DNA from: Ligustrum vulgare
Lineage: Eukaryota; Streptophyta; Magnoliopsida; Lamiales; Oleaceae
Reading direction: 5' to 3'
Assembly (NCBI GenBank): GCA_963555705.1
Contig: OY743183.1
Location: 47,233,466-47,297,465 of the forward strand
Length of the DNA: 64,000 nucleotides
Under the pieces are notes generated by a model. It had not been told where the DNA came from. It saw only the letters and a list, made by a program, of their open reading frames with translations, and made no database searches. Made by a program: the position numbers and the translations under genes. Shown in pieces: positions 22,791-35,503 of the stretch (position 1 is its first letter; every line of letters starts with the position of its first letter).

Positions 22791-25700
22791 AACGTTTGCC
22801 AAAAAGTCTAGCTCTAGACTTTAAATGAAGTGCTTGTTGGGAGGCAACCCAACTTTTCCAAAATTTTTCTTTAGTTGCTTTAATTATTGCTTTTGAGTTG
22901 TTTATTTGTTTTATAATTGTTTGGTTGTTGGACATTGAATTTAGGAGCATGAGGATGTTTCGAATGCATGCATTTAGATGTTATGTGTTTTAAGCAATTC
23001 TAGTATTCTAGTTTGCATGTTTGAGCACTTTCAGTATTCATTGTATTTTTAATTGGTTTGATGTTTTACCTTGCATTTTAGGATCACTAACATGATTAGA
23101 ATTCACATTTTGACATATTAGTTGCATTGAAAACTTTATTGCACCTATTTTTACATATTTGAGCATTTTAGGATTTACTTGCATTTCTTTTTGTTTTGTT
23201 GCTTTTCGTCACAATTTTCAACTTGATCACCTAGCTTATGACATGTGCTTATGATTTAGAAGTTGGTTGCATGCATTAGAAGGTATTTAGGAGTCCAAAA
23301 TGGGGTCTAAAACTTGAAAAATGAAAAATCAAAGGTCACTGTCCAGTTGCACCGTGCAATTACATGGTGCTACAAACCATGCGATCGCTTGGTTGGATCC
23401 TGGACATATTCGGTAGCTTGTGTTAAATATGATACAACTTTCATTTTAACCACTTTAAACTCGAATTTCTTCACCCAAATCACCCAACACTGAGTCTAAA
23501 ATCATTTCCTGTTATTTGCATATCACATTGGCTCAATTTCATACCTTGCTTTGCATCAAAATCATTCAAAGGTATGTAAATTTCCACCATTTCACAAAAT
23601 CATGCATTATTTTATTGTTCTTCACATTTTTATGTAACTTGTGGATTGTGGATTAGTTGGTGATAGGTTTAGGCTAGAATTGGAGTATTGAATCGTGAGT
23701 TTATAAGTGAAAAATTTTGGGTAAATTCAAGTCTCCAACGCTATGCAATTCTTTGATTTCTTAATATACATGTCAGGAGTTTGATTAAATGTCCCAATGA
23801 ATGTTTTGTTGAGTTTTTGCAAATCTTTTTGAATGATCACTTTCACCACATGTTATACATCATTTGTGCATCATTCAATCATTGTTTAGACTGATTTAAG
23901 GGATGAAACTCAACTGGAACATCATTGCGCTACATAGCACCTCATTGCAAGGTCATTACAGGCACCAATGCACCACAACCCCTATTTTCAACTTCACTAC
24001 ACCGTTTCACCTTGCATTTTCATGACCAAATGAACTCCAAATGTGATGAATTTTTGATGTGTTGTAGACCAAGTTATGTATTTTCATATGCCCGGAATAT
24101 GTCTCGAGAAATTTTCACTTTTTCGAGGCGATGTCGAGGGCTGAAAGTCAGTGGTCGACCACTTTTAAAAAATTTTCAAAATTTTCCTAAGTCCTAGTTT
24201 GGGGGTATTGTGTTGATTTGTTTTAGTTCCTACATGATATTTATGTTTCTAATGACAATTATTTCTTGTTTGCAATGAACATATCATTGTGGGACACCTT
24301 GAGCCAAACTTGGAAAAGAAAGAAAGGGCTCAAATCATCCAAGCTACATGAAGATCAAAGCTTCAAAATAAGAACACTCCAAACCCGGGAAGTACTTGAC
24401 CCCTCTTGTTATTTCGTGCTTAATTGTTTTTTTTATTTCTTGAAATACATTGAGGACAATGTAGATTTCTATTTTGGAGGTGAGAATCTCATTCATGTGT
24501 TTTTATTTAAACATTTATTCGATTTTGGGTAGAAAATTCATAAAAATTGAAAATTTTGAAAAATTATAGAAATGGAAAATTTTGAAAAATTTTGTTGATT
24601 TATTTATTACTTATGACATGATTTCAATTGACTATTGTGCCTTAGTTAGAAAATTGGGTAACATGCGAACTTTATTATTATTAAACATTCATCTGTGTAG
24701 GACTTTATTAGAACTTGAGCACATAGTCATTGTCAAACAATTGCTTGTATAGGAGATGCTTGATACATGTGGGGTAAAATTAATGCAATTTGAATATAGA
24801 ATTGACTGAAAAATCTCAAACCTTAAGAAATTAGATCCCGACCTAAAATGTAGAACCAAGAGTAGTTTGAGGGTAGAAAGGTTAGTATGAGTAGACATTG
24901 ATGAATGGAGGGTCTGAAGTTCTTGGTTTTGCATCTTCAGTTTAGGAGGTTTTGATCAACGGGTATAAATCATAACCAGCATAAAAACGAAAAAATGCTG
25001 AAGGTCTTATTCTACTCTTCAAAAGCCTTTTTGACTCAGATAATTAAGTTTGAGGGCTTCTTTGAACCTGGTACCCTAAATTCGTCTGGATTGCGAGTTA
25101 CTGACCTAAAGTTTGCTACATGGGTTAATTAGAAAGCAAGTACAGAGAGTGGACTTACACATAAGACGCTAAAAGATCTTTAACTTTTCTGTTTAAGCAT
25201 TTATGACTTAGGTAATTAAGTCTAAGGGGTTCTTTGAAGCTGGTGCCCTAAAGTCATCTGACTTGAGAGTCACCGACCTAAAGCTCGCTACATGGGTCAT
25301 ATAGAAAGCAAGTATGAAAAGTTCTGCACAAAGATGATAAAAGATATAGATATTAAAAGAAAAAGTCGTCCAAATAAAAGAAAAAAATGGAATGAAAATT
25401 GTGTAAGCTTTGTTAATTGAAATTCCTAAAACTGAAGTGTGAGGTTGTGGAGATGGATTATTCTTGGTCTGTTGTGAATACTTGTTAAGTCCTAACTGTC
25501 TTGTGTGGAAAAATGCAATATATACATGTTTAGAGACCAAAAATATAGAAAAGACTTTGAGATATGAGAGAAAAGTAATAAGGTTGTAATCATCCATGAG
25601 AGTGCAAGGAAAATCAAAATAAAATCATTGTTGACCACATGAGATTCATGCTTATTTCTGCATTACTAATCATACAGTTTCAAGTATATTTTTACATGAG

Positions 25701-25943
25701 TTTGCATTTGATTTTTGGCTATTCATACACATACAATGAAGTCGAGCATCAGATGAATGAAGATATTTTATGTTGTTCATATTTCTTGCTAAAGTGATTG
25801 GTCAATTTAGATTATTGAAGTGCATGGTAAATAAGTTGACAAAAACAAAAATATTTTTTATTTGCATTTTTATTTTTATTTTTATTTTTATAGTTTAGTT
25901 TTATTTTGTTCGAGGACAAACAATAGGTCTAGTTTGGGAGTGT
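22791..25943. other. 3' internal region of Athila-like element, non-coding
   Basis: Starts with the GGAGGCAACCCAA bridge. The RT, RNase H and integrase expected here are absent. Contains CATTGAGGACAATGTAG-type sequence near 24450 and an imperfect tandem duplication, and ends in the purine tract before the 3' LTR. The frames present are short and unsupported. Confidence 0.6.
25015..25318 (+). repeat. Imperfect duplication within Athila-like 3' region
   Basis: GACTCAGATAATTAAGT..TTCTTTGAACCTGGTACCCTAAA..GCTACATGGGTTAATTAGAAAGCAAG at about 25033-25142 recurs at about 25205-25312 with substitutions; period about 172 bp. Confidence 0.85.
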
Positions 25944-27546
25944 TGATAATTATATTTTATACACTTATTTATATCCTAAAAGTAGGATTTTATATATTTG
26001 TTTAAGAATATCTACTATTTATTTTGTTATTATTTGTTTATATTTCAGAAATAATCTAAAAGTTGAGAAAGCAAAGGAAATTGAGCAAAAACAAGTCATT
26101 TGGATGATAAATGAGCTAAAGTGTGAAAACCAAGAGTGGATGAAGTAAATCAAAAGGCCAATTGGAATAAAAGTCAAAGAAAGAACCAAATTGGAAGAAA
26201 TTAGAAGTTCAAGGACTAAAGTATTCAAATCACATGAAGAAGGACCAAATTGCAAACACTCAATGATTGATTCGGACCATGATACGATACTTGAAGATTT
26301 CTAGGAGTCAATTGGATGCAATTAGAAGTCAAAAATGAATGAAATGTGATAAGAATATTACCATAAATTGATTTCAATCACACAAGATTTTCGAGCAGAT
26401 TTTTAGTTAGACTTTGAAACCTAATTTTGGGCAGTAAACTTTCGAATTGGGAAAATCCTATTCTAGGAAGAATTGTAGCCCTTTAAGTTATATTTCTAAC
26501 GCACTTTGAATCATCTCAATCAGATAAGGGAATAAAATGATATGATTAAAATACTGAATGCTGTGCAGTGATAAAAAGATCTCCCCTGAAGGTGACTTTC
26601 TTTGTTCGGTTGGAACTCTTTTGGAAGTTAATTTGGACGGAGTTTCAGCATTCTTCTCTTCCAAGTAACCTATAATTCGACCTAATCAATAAATATCAGA
26701 CCTTAGGCATGAAATTTGAGGTTCCCAACAGCTTGAATAGAGGTCAAAACACTATTGAATTGTCGATGGATCCATGGATAATCGAAGGCGCAATTGATGA
26801 ACGAAGATCAAGGGCATGAATAGGGTGACATCTATCCATTCTTATTTTGATTTATATTCAATTATGTTTTTAGACCAGGTTTTTAATGTTAGAATTGTGA
26901 TGAAGCATTAATTTTCGAATTTTATGTATTAATTCATTGTTTGATTTATTTAATTCTTGGGTTTGAGTAATTGATTCATGCTTATATTATCATATGATTT
27001 TCTGGCCAATTATTATATGATTGATTTGATTATTTCTTAAGTTCGAAAGATCCTATTTCATTAGACAAGTTTCAATTGCCACGAAATTTGATAGGGGATA
27101 GAAATATACCCCTATGTTTTGTATTATCTGCAATAGTATTCAAAATTTCGTTAATGCTTTTCTATACATTTAGATTCATCATAGAAATATAGTCGTTTCT
27201 TGTATAGGAAAATGTGTTAATTCTTATCCGAAATGGAATTTTAACAAAATTTGGAATATGGATTTTTAAAATCCCAATAATCATTGTTTGACAATTGGAT
27301 TAATGCATAATTGATGGAATTAATGTGGATTCAAAATTCTAGCATGCTTTTCTCATATTTTCTTTAATTCAAATAGTTTGTTTTAACTAGTTTAGTTTAA
27401 TCAAAATTCCCAATTTCAAAGCTTTTCTCGTTCCGTTTAAGGTTAATAATCTAAAATAAAACTTACAACAATCCTCGATAATCGATACTTGGACTCACGT
27501 CCACTTTATTACTTGTGTGACCCGTGCATTTGCGATTCAGCGAATA
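25944..27546 (+). repeat. 3' LTR of Athila-like element
   Basis: Starts TGATAATTATATTTTATACA directly after AGTTTGGGAGTGT; ends near CAGCGAATA. Right of it the sequence resumes the MULE-A terminal repeat (TAAGGACATTTTATAC..TTACCC). Confidence 0.8.
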
Positions 27547-27585
27547 AAAAGTAAGGACATTTTATACTAATTACCCAAAATTTTA

Positions 27586-28941
27586 TCTTCATTATTCAAC
27601 CACTTACCATACATTTTAATTATGAAAGACTTGTCTTATCGTGACTCTTTATTAAAAAAAAATAAAAGAAAAGAAAAAAAAAATTACTTTAAAACTTCTT
27701 TATTATCTTTAGAAAAAATAATTTAACTTATAAATAAATATTTGCCTTCATCCAAGGTCAAAAGAAATAGGATACAATATTATAAAAGGAAATCGAAAAA
27801 TTGAAAAGGTGAATTAAATAGGAGGTTACTTTAAAAATAATAATTTGTCACCTGCTATTAGTATTCTCGACAAATTAGAAAATCATGGCTTGGAGAGTCA
27901 GAGGGGCTTCAACTTGCCTAACTCCTATATATCTTTTGCAATTGGAGGATATGACCTGACCAAGACTCAATAAAATCGAGGTTTAGTTGTAGCCACCATA
28001 ATATTTAATTCTTATCTTGTTTTGCACTTCCGTTTTCAATTTTTATTTGTCGACAGCGTTTCTCCAAGCTTTCAAATTAAAAGGCATATTCATTGACATA
28101 ATTGGCTTAGAGACTATGAAGTAGATGTGAAGGATATCTTTTCCCCGAAAGCTCCATTTGTTTCTCACATTCGTATAGTAACATCATTACATACTTAAGG
28201 CACCAATTAGTTTATGAAAGATAGAGAACATTATGTGAGAAAACAAAGGTTTATGATAAATTTGAAAAAAAAAAAAAAAAAGAAAAAAAAGATAGAGGTT
28301 GATGAAAATGGCGACAACTTAACCTGAATTTAACTTCACTTCATGTAGACATCATTTTTGTCACTATTGTTTGGTTTTACTCATGCAGGTTCAAAGCAAA
28401 TATATATGTAGACGAAGTACACGTGCTTTGCACCTGACGATTTATATTTGTGATGATTCACGTGATATTATAACTGAAAAAATTGTTATACGAACCTAAC
28501 CGATTAATGTTAAGAATAAGAAATTTTACCTAGCCATGCACTTTTATTTTACTTAAAGGAGCATTTGAGACTTTATATTCATATGGATATTTTAAAGGAA
28601 AATGAGAAAATTTTATTTTAATATAGGACTATTAATATGATTGATAGAAACACATTTATCCATGACAATATTGGAAATATTCAAAGGCCATATTATTATG
28701 CCCGCTTATTAAATCTAATATTTGCATTCAGTAAATCGAAAACGGGCAAAAATCTCGACCACAATATTGGAAATATTCAAAGGCCATATTATTACAGAAA
28801 AACTCGTAATGTTAATACTTAACATACTACAAGTATTGACTTTTTCGTGCTAGGAATATTTTCAGATGCCCACGTCCTAATCAAGAAACTTAGATATAAT
28901 GGAAAGAAACAAAGTGGATGCAAAAATGTCCACGATACACA
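27586..28941. other. No gene recognised
   Basis: AT-rich sequence with A-tracts near 27652-27690 and 28265-28290. A 37-bp block beginning ACAATATTGGAAATATTCAA occurs at 28664-28700 and again at about 28761-28797. Confidence 0.5.
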
Positions 28942-28944
28942 AAT

Positions 28945-31900
28945 CACTACAACAAATTAGTTCTTCTATAGCATTCAAAAAATGATATCTATCACGTTTC
29001 ATATCATTTTTCCGAATGCTATTATTGGTGGTGTTATTAAAAGTCCGCCCTATATAATAGCATTTTTAAAATGCTATTATATACGCGCATCTATAGCATT
29101 ATAAGAATGCTATCAATCATGTTCGATAGCATTTTTTTGAATGCTATTATTGATGGTGTTATCAAAAATCTGGTCTCAATTATAGCATTTGTTGAATGTT
29201 CTTATATTAGCTCATCTATAGCATTCAAAGAATGTTATGTTTCAGATTTTATAGCATTCTTCAATTGTTATACTTATATCCAATAGCACTTTCTTCGTAT
29301 TATGATTTTGTTTTAATAACATTTTTTATTTGACATGGTTGAACATTCGATAACATTCTTTTTCTTAAATTTTTAACATTCAAAGAACATATTATATACA
29401 CTTCAAAATCACTAGTCAATACCGATTATCAAATCTATAATAATTCTTTTGAATAATCTTGATAATAATCTTTTTCAAATCAATTAATACGATAACATTT
29501 ATTCTCAATTACTAGTTCCCATAAACAAGTGAAAATATGTTTACAATGTCAAAACATTTAAGATAAAAAGTATCAACTAATGACAAAAACCTTAACACCA
29601 CCATCTAAAAATTAAGTTCAATAGGATTTAAAAAAAAATCGAAGGAATGTCTTCATGTTAAGTCTTGAATCAAGAACCTGAAAAGAAGTATAAAGCAATT
29701 ATTTAAATCAGTAAAAAAAAATATGTAATATGATAAAGTAAATTCTAGTTAATAATTAAAAAACATATTAATATACTAAACAAAAGTTTACCTTTTCTAT
29801 TCCATTACAATCATGTTAGATGGCCATGCAACTGTAGTACCAACGCTATCTTCAACGTAAGTCATATCGGAAGTAGGCCTCCACAAAAATGAATCTGGTT
29901 TCTTAGCTACATCAACTCAAACTCTATTTCATTACAAGTTGCTTGTTACATATCTCAACAACAGAAAGAAGAAAAAATAGAAAAAAAAAATATATCACTT
30001 GTGATTACAATAGAAACAAAGACCATTATGGAGAATTGGATTACAATAAGCTCCAGCACCACAAGCATAATCAATATCCTTTGAAGAACTTGATCACTCA
30101 GTTCATCATTACAAATACAATATGCAACATCTGCAAAATAATTGAAAGGAAAAATGTAAATTTTATTAATGGTCAAACATAGTAAAAAAACTTGATTTGA
30201 GAAAGTATCTGAAGCCCCAATTCTAGAAGAAAATTTCATACTTTTGACAGCCCCCTTTACTGGGCTTTCAAAACAAGTTCCTTTGACAGATGTACCAATC
30301 AAAAATACAAGACCACTCCAGCATATTGCAAACCTTACTCTTCATTTGGACATCCACTATACTTAGCATAATTACCAAGTTCATATGCATGTACCAAATT
30401 TCGAACCTTTGTTTTCGTTGAAAGATATGTTAATGTAATAAAGCTGTGGCCATTATCAGGTAAGCAGTTGCATCTGTAGGTCTGGTGATCATGGTGACCA
30501 TGTCTAAAGTTGTATAATGATGTTTTAGTTTATATTGAGAAAAAGAAACAATCCTTACTTTTCATCTAGTCTTCTCAACTGAACATTTTATTCCCAACAT
30601 TTTATTCACAAAATCACAGCAAAGAATAAGAGTAAATATAAATAAATAAATAAAAACCCATATCAAATTCTAGAATGTAAGTATACATTTAACATAAATA
30701 TACAGAGAGACACCTGAATGGTTTTAACAAGAGGTTTTAGTGATTCTATAGAATATCAGATTAATCCACTAATTTTCTTCATTAAAGTGAAACAATTAAT
30801 AACAAAATTGATACAAATAACTGAATCAAAACACAAAGGATCGATGAACGAAACAAGGATTACCAGAAAAGCTCAAAACCAAAACAATTCGAACAACAGC
30901 CCATTCTTGTCTAACCACTGTGAAATCCTCGTGTGTAACTCTAACTACGGTAGCCACGGTAGCAGCCATTTCACCATCAAACATATACGAAGAAGATTAA
31001 GAAACCTCAGATTCTTCTAAATTTCACCCTCCTTTACAACCCTTCAACGCCATTGTTATGTCTCCGGATGCACCCTCCATAGCGTCCTGCCTTTACCTCA
31101 TCTTTCTCCTATGCCCAAATATTAATTTTACGAATTAATCCTTTAATCCAATGGATCGAGTAACAAAGGCATGGAGAAGAACATACCGGTCGGAGATGTC
31201 ATAAATCACAGAAGAAGACGCTGAATTTTTAAGGGCTTACGATTTTGATTCTCGAATTAACGCAAGAACAAACCATATCAGAATCTTAAAAATCGTTTGC
31301 TAAGCGAGAGAGACATGGAAAAAGGAGAGAGAGATGGGAAAAGCAAAATGAAAGGGAAAGAGATTATGCTTAAGCCGTTTCAATATAGCAGAGAGTACGT
31401 ATGTCAACGAAACGAGCCGAGCCGAGCCGAGCCGAGAGCTGAACATCAAGGCTCGAGCTTGGGTCGAGCTTTTTAGGAACGAGCTTTTTTTGGCCTGGAC
31501 TGAGCCGAGCCAAAGCTCGGTCAAAAAATTGAGGCTCGGCTCGAGCTTCATCGAGCCGAGCCGGGCCGGCCCCTTTTTTTCCGTTTTTTTTTTTTTAACA
31601 GCGAATGAATATGTATTATATTTGTAATTACTTAAATGAATTATACACAATAAATGTAGTTAAAATATCAAACATAAGATTTAATAAAAATGTAAACGTA
31701 GATTTCGCAAAGTTAGTTTCAAATTTGAAAGTTGAAACTTGAAATCGAGAGAAATATTATCACAATAATTGAAGAATATAGAGAAATAGAGAATTGAATA
31801 GAAATTATAGCAAACAAATGAATATTATGACGAAATGAAAAAACTTGTAAGTGAATTAATAAACAAAATACGACCTATTTATAGAAAAAAAAACGCGAGA

Positions 31901-32371
31901 AAACAAAAAAATTCAAATTTTCAAAAAAAAATCTTCATATTTCAAATCAAATCAAAAACCAGATATAAAATGTAGCAATCCGTGTTGCAGGCAGCTTGGC
32001 TGCCTGCAACACGGATTGCTGCTTTAGCAGCAGCTGCCTGCAAATTTGCAGGCAGTAGACACGGGCCATTATGGCCCGTTTTACGGGCCAAATTGGCCCC
32101 CCACACGGGCCGGCCCCGGCTCGAGCCCAGTGATAATTTTTGGGCTCGGCTCGATCCTACGAGATTCGAGCCGAGCTTAACCCGAGCTTTTAACTAGCCG
32201 AGCCCGAGCTACCCGAGCCGACGAGCCGTTTTGGCACGCCTAGTAGAGAGAGAGATTGAGAGAAGTGGCCAAAACGCTGTTAAATTAGAATTAGGTTCAT
32301 TTTTTAATTTATAGTATTTTTAAAAAGAATGCTATGATTTAAAGTTATAAAAAATCAAATATGTTGTAGTG
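28945..32371. mobile_element. Non-autonomous CACTA (En/Spm-type) element
   Basis: Begins CACTACAACAAATTAG and ends with the complement of CACTACAACATATTTG; flanks are AAT (28942-28944) and AAT (32372-32374), the 3-bp TSD of CACTA elements. The left subterminal region (28970-29260) holds many alternating TATAGCATTC/GAATGCTATT motifs, and the right end has ATAGCATTCTTTTT in inverse, as expected for transposase-binding repeats. No transposase is seen. Internal sequence is AT-rich with unsupported frames, and a hAT-type element is nested at 31396-32242. Confidence 0.85.
31396..32242. mobile_element. hAT-type non-autonomous element nested in CACTA element
   Basis: Ends TACGTATGTCAACGAAACG and, in complement on the right, TAGGCGTGCCAAAACGGC. 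They are followed inward by GAGCCGAGC-rich inverted stretches (31408-31565 and about 32105-32230). Flanks GCAGAGAG (31388-31395) and GTAGAGAG (32243-32250) form an 8-bp TSD with one change. A short inner palindrome (CAATCCGTGTTGCAGGCAGC and its complement) lies at 31977-32025. No transposase. Confidence 0.75.
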
Positions 32372-32374
32372 AAT

Positions 32375-34195
32375 TTTGAGTACAGCTTAGGCAGAATCAG
32401 TACTATTAAGTGGCAAAAACAAGGAATATGTTACAATACTCGAATTATAAATTAACTGAATAAAAGTACTTCTGATTTTCGTCTACTTCCTAAAACAAAT
32501 CTGATAATAGAGAGTTCAAAAGGAATAATTATTTTAAATAACATAAACAAAAAGAAAAGTGCAGAAACAAAAAGTCTCAATGAGCAAAAAACACTTGAAG
32601 TAATTATATGTGTTGGAAGATAGAAATTGTCTTAGGTGCAAATTTGAGTCTTTTAAAGTGTACAAACCAGTCCATTTATACTTCATATGTAGGTAAGGTT
32701 ACCTGTGAAGCGTGATCAATGTATCTATATACCTCATCCCGATGAACCTGGACACAAATCTATTCTTCTTCAATATATCATAAGTGAACTTGTTGATGTA
32801 ACCTTCAAGAGAAATGTAACTCTGTTTTAATAATAATCTTTACACAATTTAAAAAGCAAGTTAAAAAAACATCCAATAATCCAAATAAATCGGGTTAGCA
32901 AAACATGAAAAGAAATCATGGATTTTGAGTTAAAAATACAATAAATTGGATAGGAAAACAATTAAACATGTAGCAATATTATTGTGAGTATCGGGAATTT
33001 GTTTTAAAAGATTTTTTTTTTTTAAATGAATAGCGATTTTTAGAAGAATTGATGGTTGAGATTTGGTTAAAAAGTCAAATATTGTGGACTATACTTTTAA
33101 TAAATGGTTGAGATTGAGTACAATAGAAAAAATAGAAAATTTTAAAGGAAACCAAGCAATGGCTATATTTACAGATTTTTCTTATAGGGCATACAAATAG
33201 GAATCCTAGCCAAATAAGCACTCAGTTTATGATGTAGAATTCCTCAGAAAAATCTTTAGTAGTGTTTACTGCTACTATATTTGACTCACCATTAATTTTT
33301 TGCACATGTACCTCACTGCCAAAAACCTCCAAGTATATTGAAACATAAATTAATTATTCTGACAATATAATAAGAATTACATTTCAAAACAAGCATCCTA
33401 TTTACTTTAAAATAGAAAACAAACACTTCTTATTTTTAAGCTTCACCATAACACATACTACAATTGCATCTATTAATTAAAGCATTCGGAGAAAAAAAAA
33501 TTGAAGTAAAAAAGATGAAGGTACCTACTTGAGAAGGCCATGATGACAGGGCAAAGACTTGGGCCCAGATGATCTTGTTTCCATTTATTCTATTTTGAAA
33601 ACAAATTCTTTTCCAAAATTAGAAGCATTATTATATAATACCCGTGCTCGTTGAAATTATGCAAAAAAATGAGAAACTATTCAAAATAATTGTAAGTCTG
33701 AAAAAGTAAAGTCATTTAAATAAAATTACAGGAAAAAGAAATGCTTAGTCTGAGAAAAATCAAGAAAATCCATGCCACAAAATTTACTAATAAAATCCAC
33801 GCAAATTGCAAACTAATTTCATAGAATATAGCCTATTCCATATTGAGGGAAAAAATAAAGTCTTTTCCTAATATTCTTTTGCACTGCTTCCTTCTGTGAT
33901 CAACTTAACGATATGTTCGAAATCACCCATTAAATACCATAAATAGGAAAAGAATGGGTCATACCAATTTCCACCTAGCAGTGACCATTTTCTCTTCTTT
34001 TCTTTTTTTTGAAATGAAACGAAATAAACAAATCATACCTAGTAGTACGATCAAAATTTGTGACAAGAACAGTATTTCTAAACACAATTTCCAGTCTAAA
34101 GATTGAGAAAGAACATGCATTCTATGTGAAGGAAATAAAAATGTAAACCATATATCAGAAAACACCAACATACAATTGACAATGAAATCACACAA
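32375..34195. other. No gene recognised
   Basis: AT-rich sequence without a recognisable element end or protein motif. Confidence 0.5.
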
Positions 34196-34565
34196 TCAAT
34201 GGTTGATTAGATCTCGTAAAGGTTAAAATCATTGTAAAAAAAGGTCGAGAAAAACAAATATCCGATGAAAACAGAGAGGTTGACCTATACAAGATCTCTA
34301 AATTACTCCCCCACAATTCAAACACTAACAAAAAAAAAGGTATTTAACAACCGATCATGAATTCTGGAAGATAATGCAAACAAATGGTAGATTAGGCCTC
34401 TTTTAAAGCCAATGTGAAGAAAAAAGAGAGCTAAATTACCTAACGAAAAAAGAAACCCTAGAAATTGACCTCTACAAAATTCTTCAAAATTACGTCCCAC
34501 GATTCCAACACTAACCAAAGAAATATCTTTAACTCTGGAAAATAATTCAAACAAAAGTATTAAAA
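34196..34565 (+). repeat. Imperfect tandem duplication, period about 185 bp
   Basis: GGTTGATTAGATCTCG..AAAAT..GAGAAAAA..TTGACCTATACAAGATCT..CACAATTCAAACACTAAC recurs as TGGTAGATTAGGCCTC..TTGACCTCTACAAAATTCT..CACGATTCCAACACTAAC, with units about 34200-34385 and 34386-34565. Confidence 0.75.
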
Positions 34566-35225
34566 TCACATACATAGTGAAGAAATATAAATAGATCCAA
34601 GTCGGCTTTCAGTGTTACAGAAAATAGAAAATAACATTTTTCTTTCTATATGTGTATTGACGAATCGCAAGCCACCTTTTGATACTAGAAGCTTTGACAG
34701 ATTGAGGCGGTGACTTTGAGCTTTAATATCATATCCAAAAAAGCATCATTTGGATACACAGCCTTAGGAGCGAACTGCGAACCCCTCACAAACCTTTCTG
34801 GAACTCCCTAATTGAGTACTTTCCGACCTCCATTGGTCCCCTCCCATCCCTCATCTTTTGCATCGCCTCCAACACCAACTCTGCCACCTTTATATTCACA
34901 ACAGAACCCCAGATAAAGGATGAAGAGACAATCAAAGAAACACAAACTAAGGAAAACCAACCGGCGGCGAGACGACGAAGAAAGAAGTCATACTAACCCC
35001 ACGGCCCCAAGAAAACTAACCGGCAGCGAGATTAGGAAGAAAGAAGTCACAGTAACCAAAAAATGTAAATGGAAGAATCTGGAACAAATAAATGCCGACA
35101 CTTTGATAAGATAAAAAGGCGTGTTCCATTTGTTTGATGAGAAAAGACAGAAAAAGTGTTTCTCATTTTTAGCCTATAAGCGTGTTTTTTCGTCCTTAGC
35201 AACAGTGAGTCTTGAACTCCCACAC
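34566..35225. other. No firm gene; coding-like minus-strand stretch
   Basis: On the minus strand 34680-34918 has coding-like composition, including GSQFAPKAVYPNDAFLDMIL, but with stops and no recognised family. On the plus strand CTAACCGGC(A/G)GCGAGA..AGGAAGAAAGAAGTCA occurs twice (about 34957-34990 and 35018-35050). Confidence 0.25.
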
Positions 35226-35288
35226 ATATATATATATATGTGTGTGTGTGAGTGTGTGTGCGCGCGCGCGCGTGTGCGTGTGTGTGTA
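35226..35288. repeat. Compound (TA)n(TG)n(CG)n(TG)n microsatellite
   Basis: Alternating purine-pyrimidine tract TATATATATGTGTGTG..GCGCGCGCGCG..TGTGTGTG, a sequence type able to adopt Z-DNA. Confidence 0.95.
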
Positions 35289-35310
35289 ATTATATATTTA
35301 ATAGTTAGCC

Positions 35311-35481
35311 TCAGTGTTCTAAAAAGCGTAAAATATGATTAAGCGACGAGGGGAACATCACGCTTAAGCGTGCTTTGACGTGAAAAAGTCCTACAATGAA
35401 CGAACAAAGCACGGGTGAAATGCAAAACGTGACAAAGCATGAAGGGTGAGCTTTGCCCCTAATGCGCGCTTTTTAGAATAG
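35311..35481. mobile_element. 171-bp MITE
   Basis: Terminal inverted repeats TCAGTGTTCTAAAAAGCG and CTATTCTAAAAAGCGCGC (complement of right end). Perfect 9-bp TSD TAGTTAGCC at 35302-35310 and 35482-35490. No coding capacity. TSD length fits a Mutator-type or, with an 8-bp reading, a hAT-type origin. Confidence 0.75.
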
Positions 35482-35503
35482 TAGTTAGCCTACACTTATC
35501 ATA

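Larger units (their letters stand above)
18718..27546 (+). mobile_element. Athila-like Ty3/gypsy LTR retrotransposon lacking pol
   Basis: Two about 1.6-kb LTRs (18718-20307 and 25944-27546), both starting TGATAA, flank an internal region of about 5.6 kb. A primer-binding site near tRNA-Asp type (20314-20330), a gag relic (20700-21580), a protease-like domain (22122-22790) and a purine tract AGTTTGGGAG before the 3' LTR fix the orientation. The bridge TTGGGAGGCAACCCAA (about 22847) and ATTGAGGACAATGTAG (about 24450) are typical of Athila/Tat-group internal regions. No RT, RNase H or integrase was found, so it is non-autonomous. Flanking AAAGG (18713-18717) and AAAAG (27547-27551) are a plausible diverged TSD. 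LTR divergence is clearly higher than in the 37-52 kb elements, so the insertion is old. Confidence 0.85.
16345..27576. mobile_element. MULE-A: Mutator-like element hosting two other transposons
   Basis: The left end GGATAATAGGTCCAAAATG and the complement of the right end, GGGTAATTAGTATAAAATG, match as terminal inverted repeats. Flanks are AAAACTTTA (16336-16344) and AAAATTTTA (27577-27585), a 9-bp TSD with one change, as expected for Mutator-like elements. The inverted arms share CACCTTTCAC, TTATTGTGCAAAA(C/A)GTC and CAAATGTCTT blocks: left 16345-16639 plus 17877-about 17990, right about 18340-18717 plus 27547-27576. Removing the two inserts (16640-17866, 18718-27546) leaves about 1.2 kb, with no transposase, so it is non-autonomous. 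The core near 18120-18330 has a gene-like frame I do not recognise. Confidence 0.75.
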
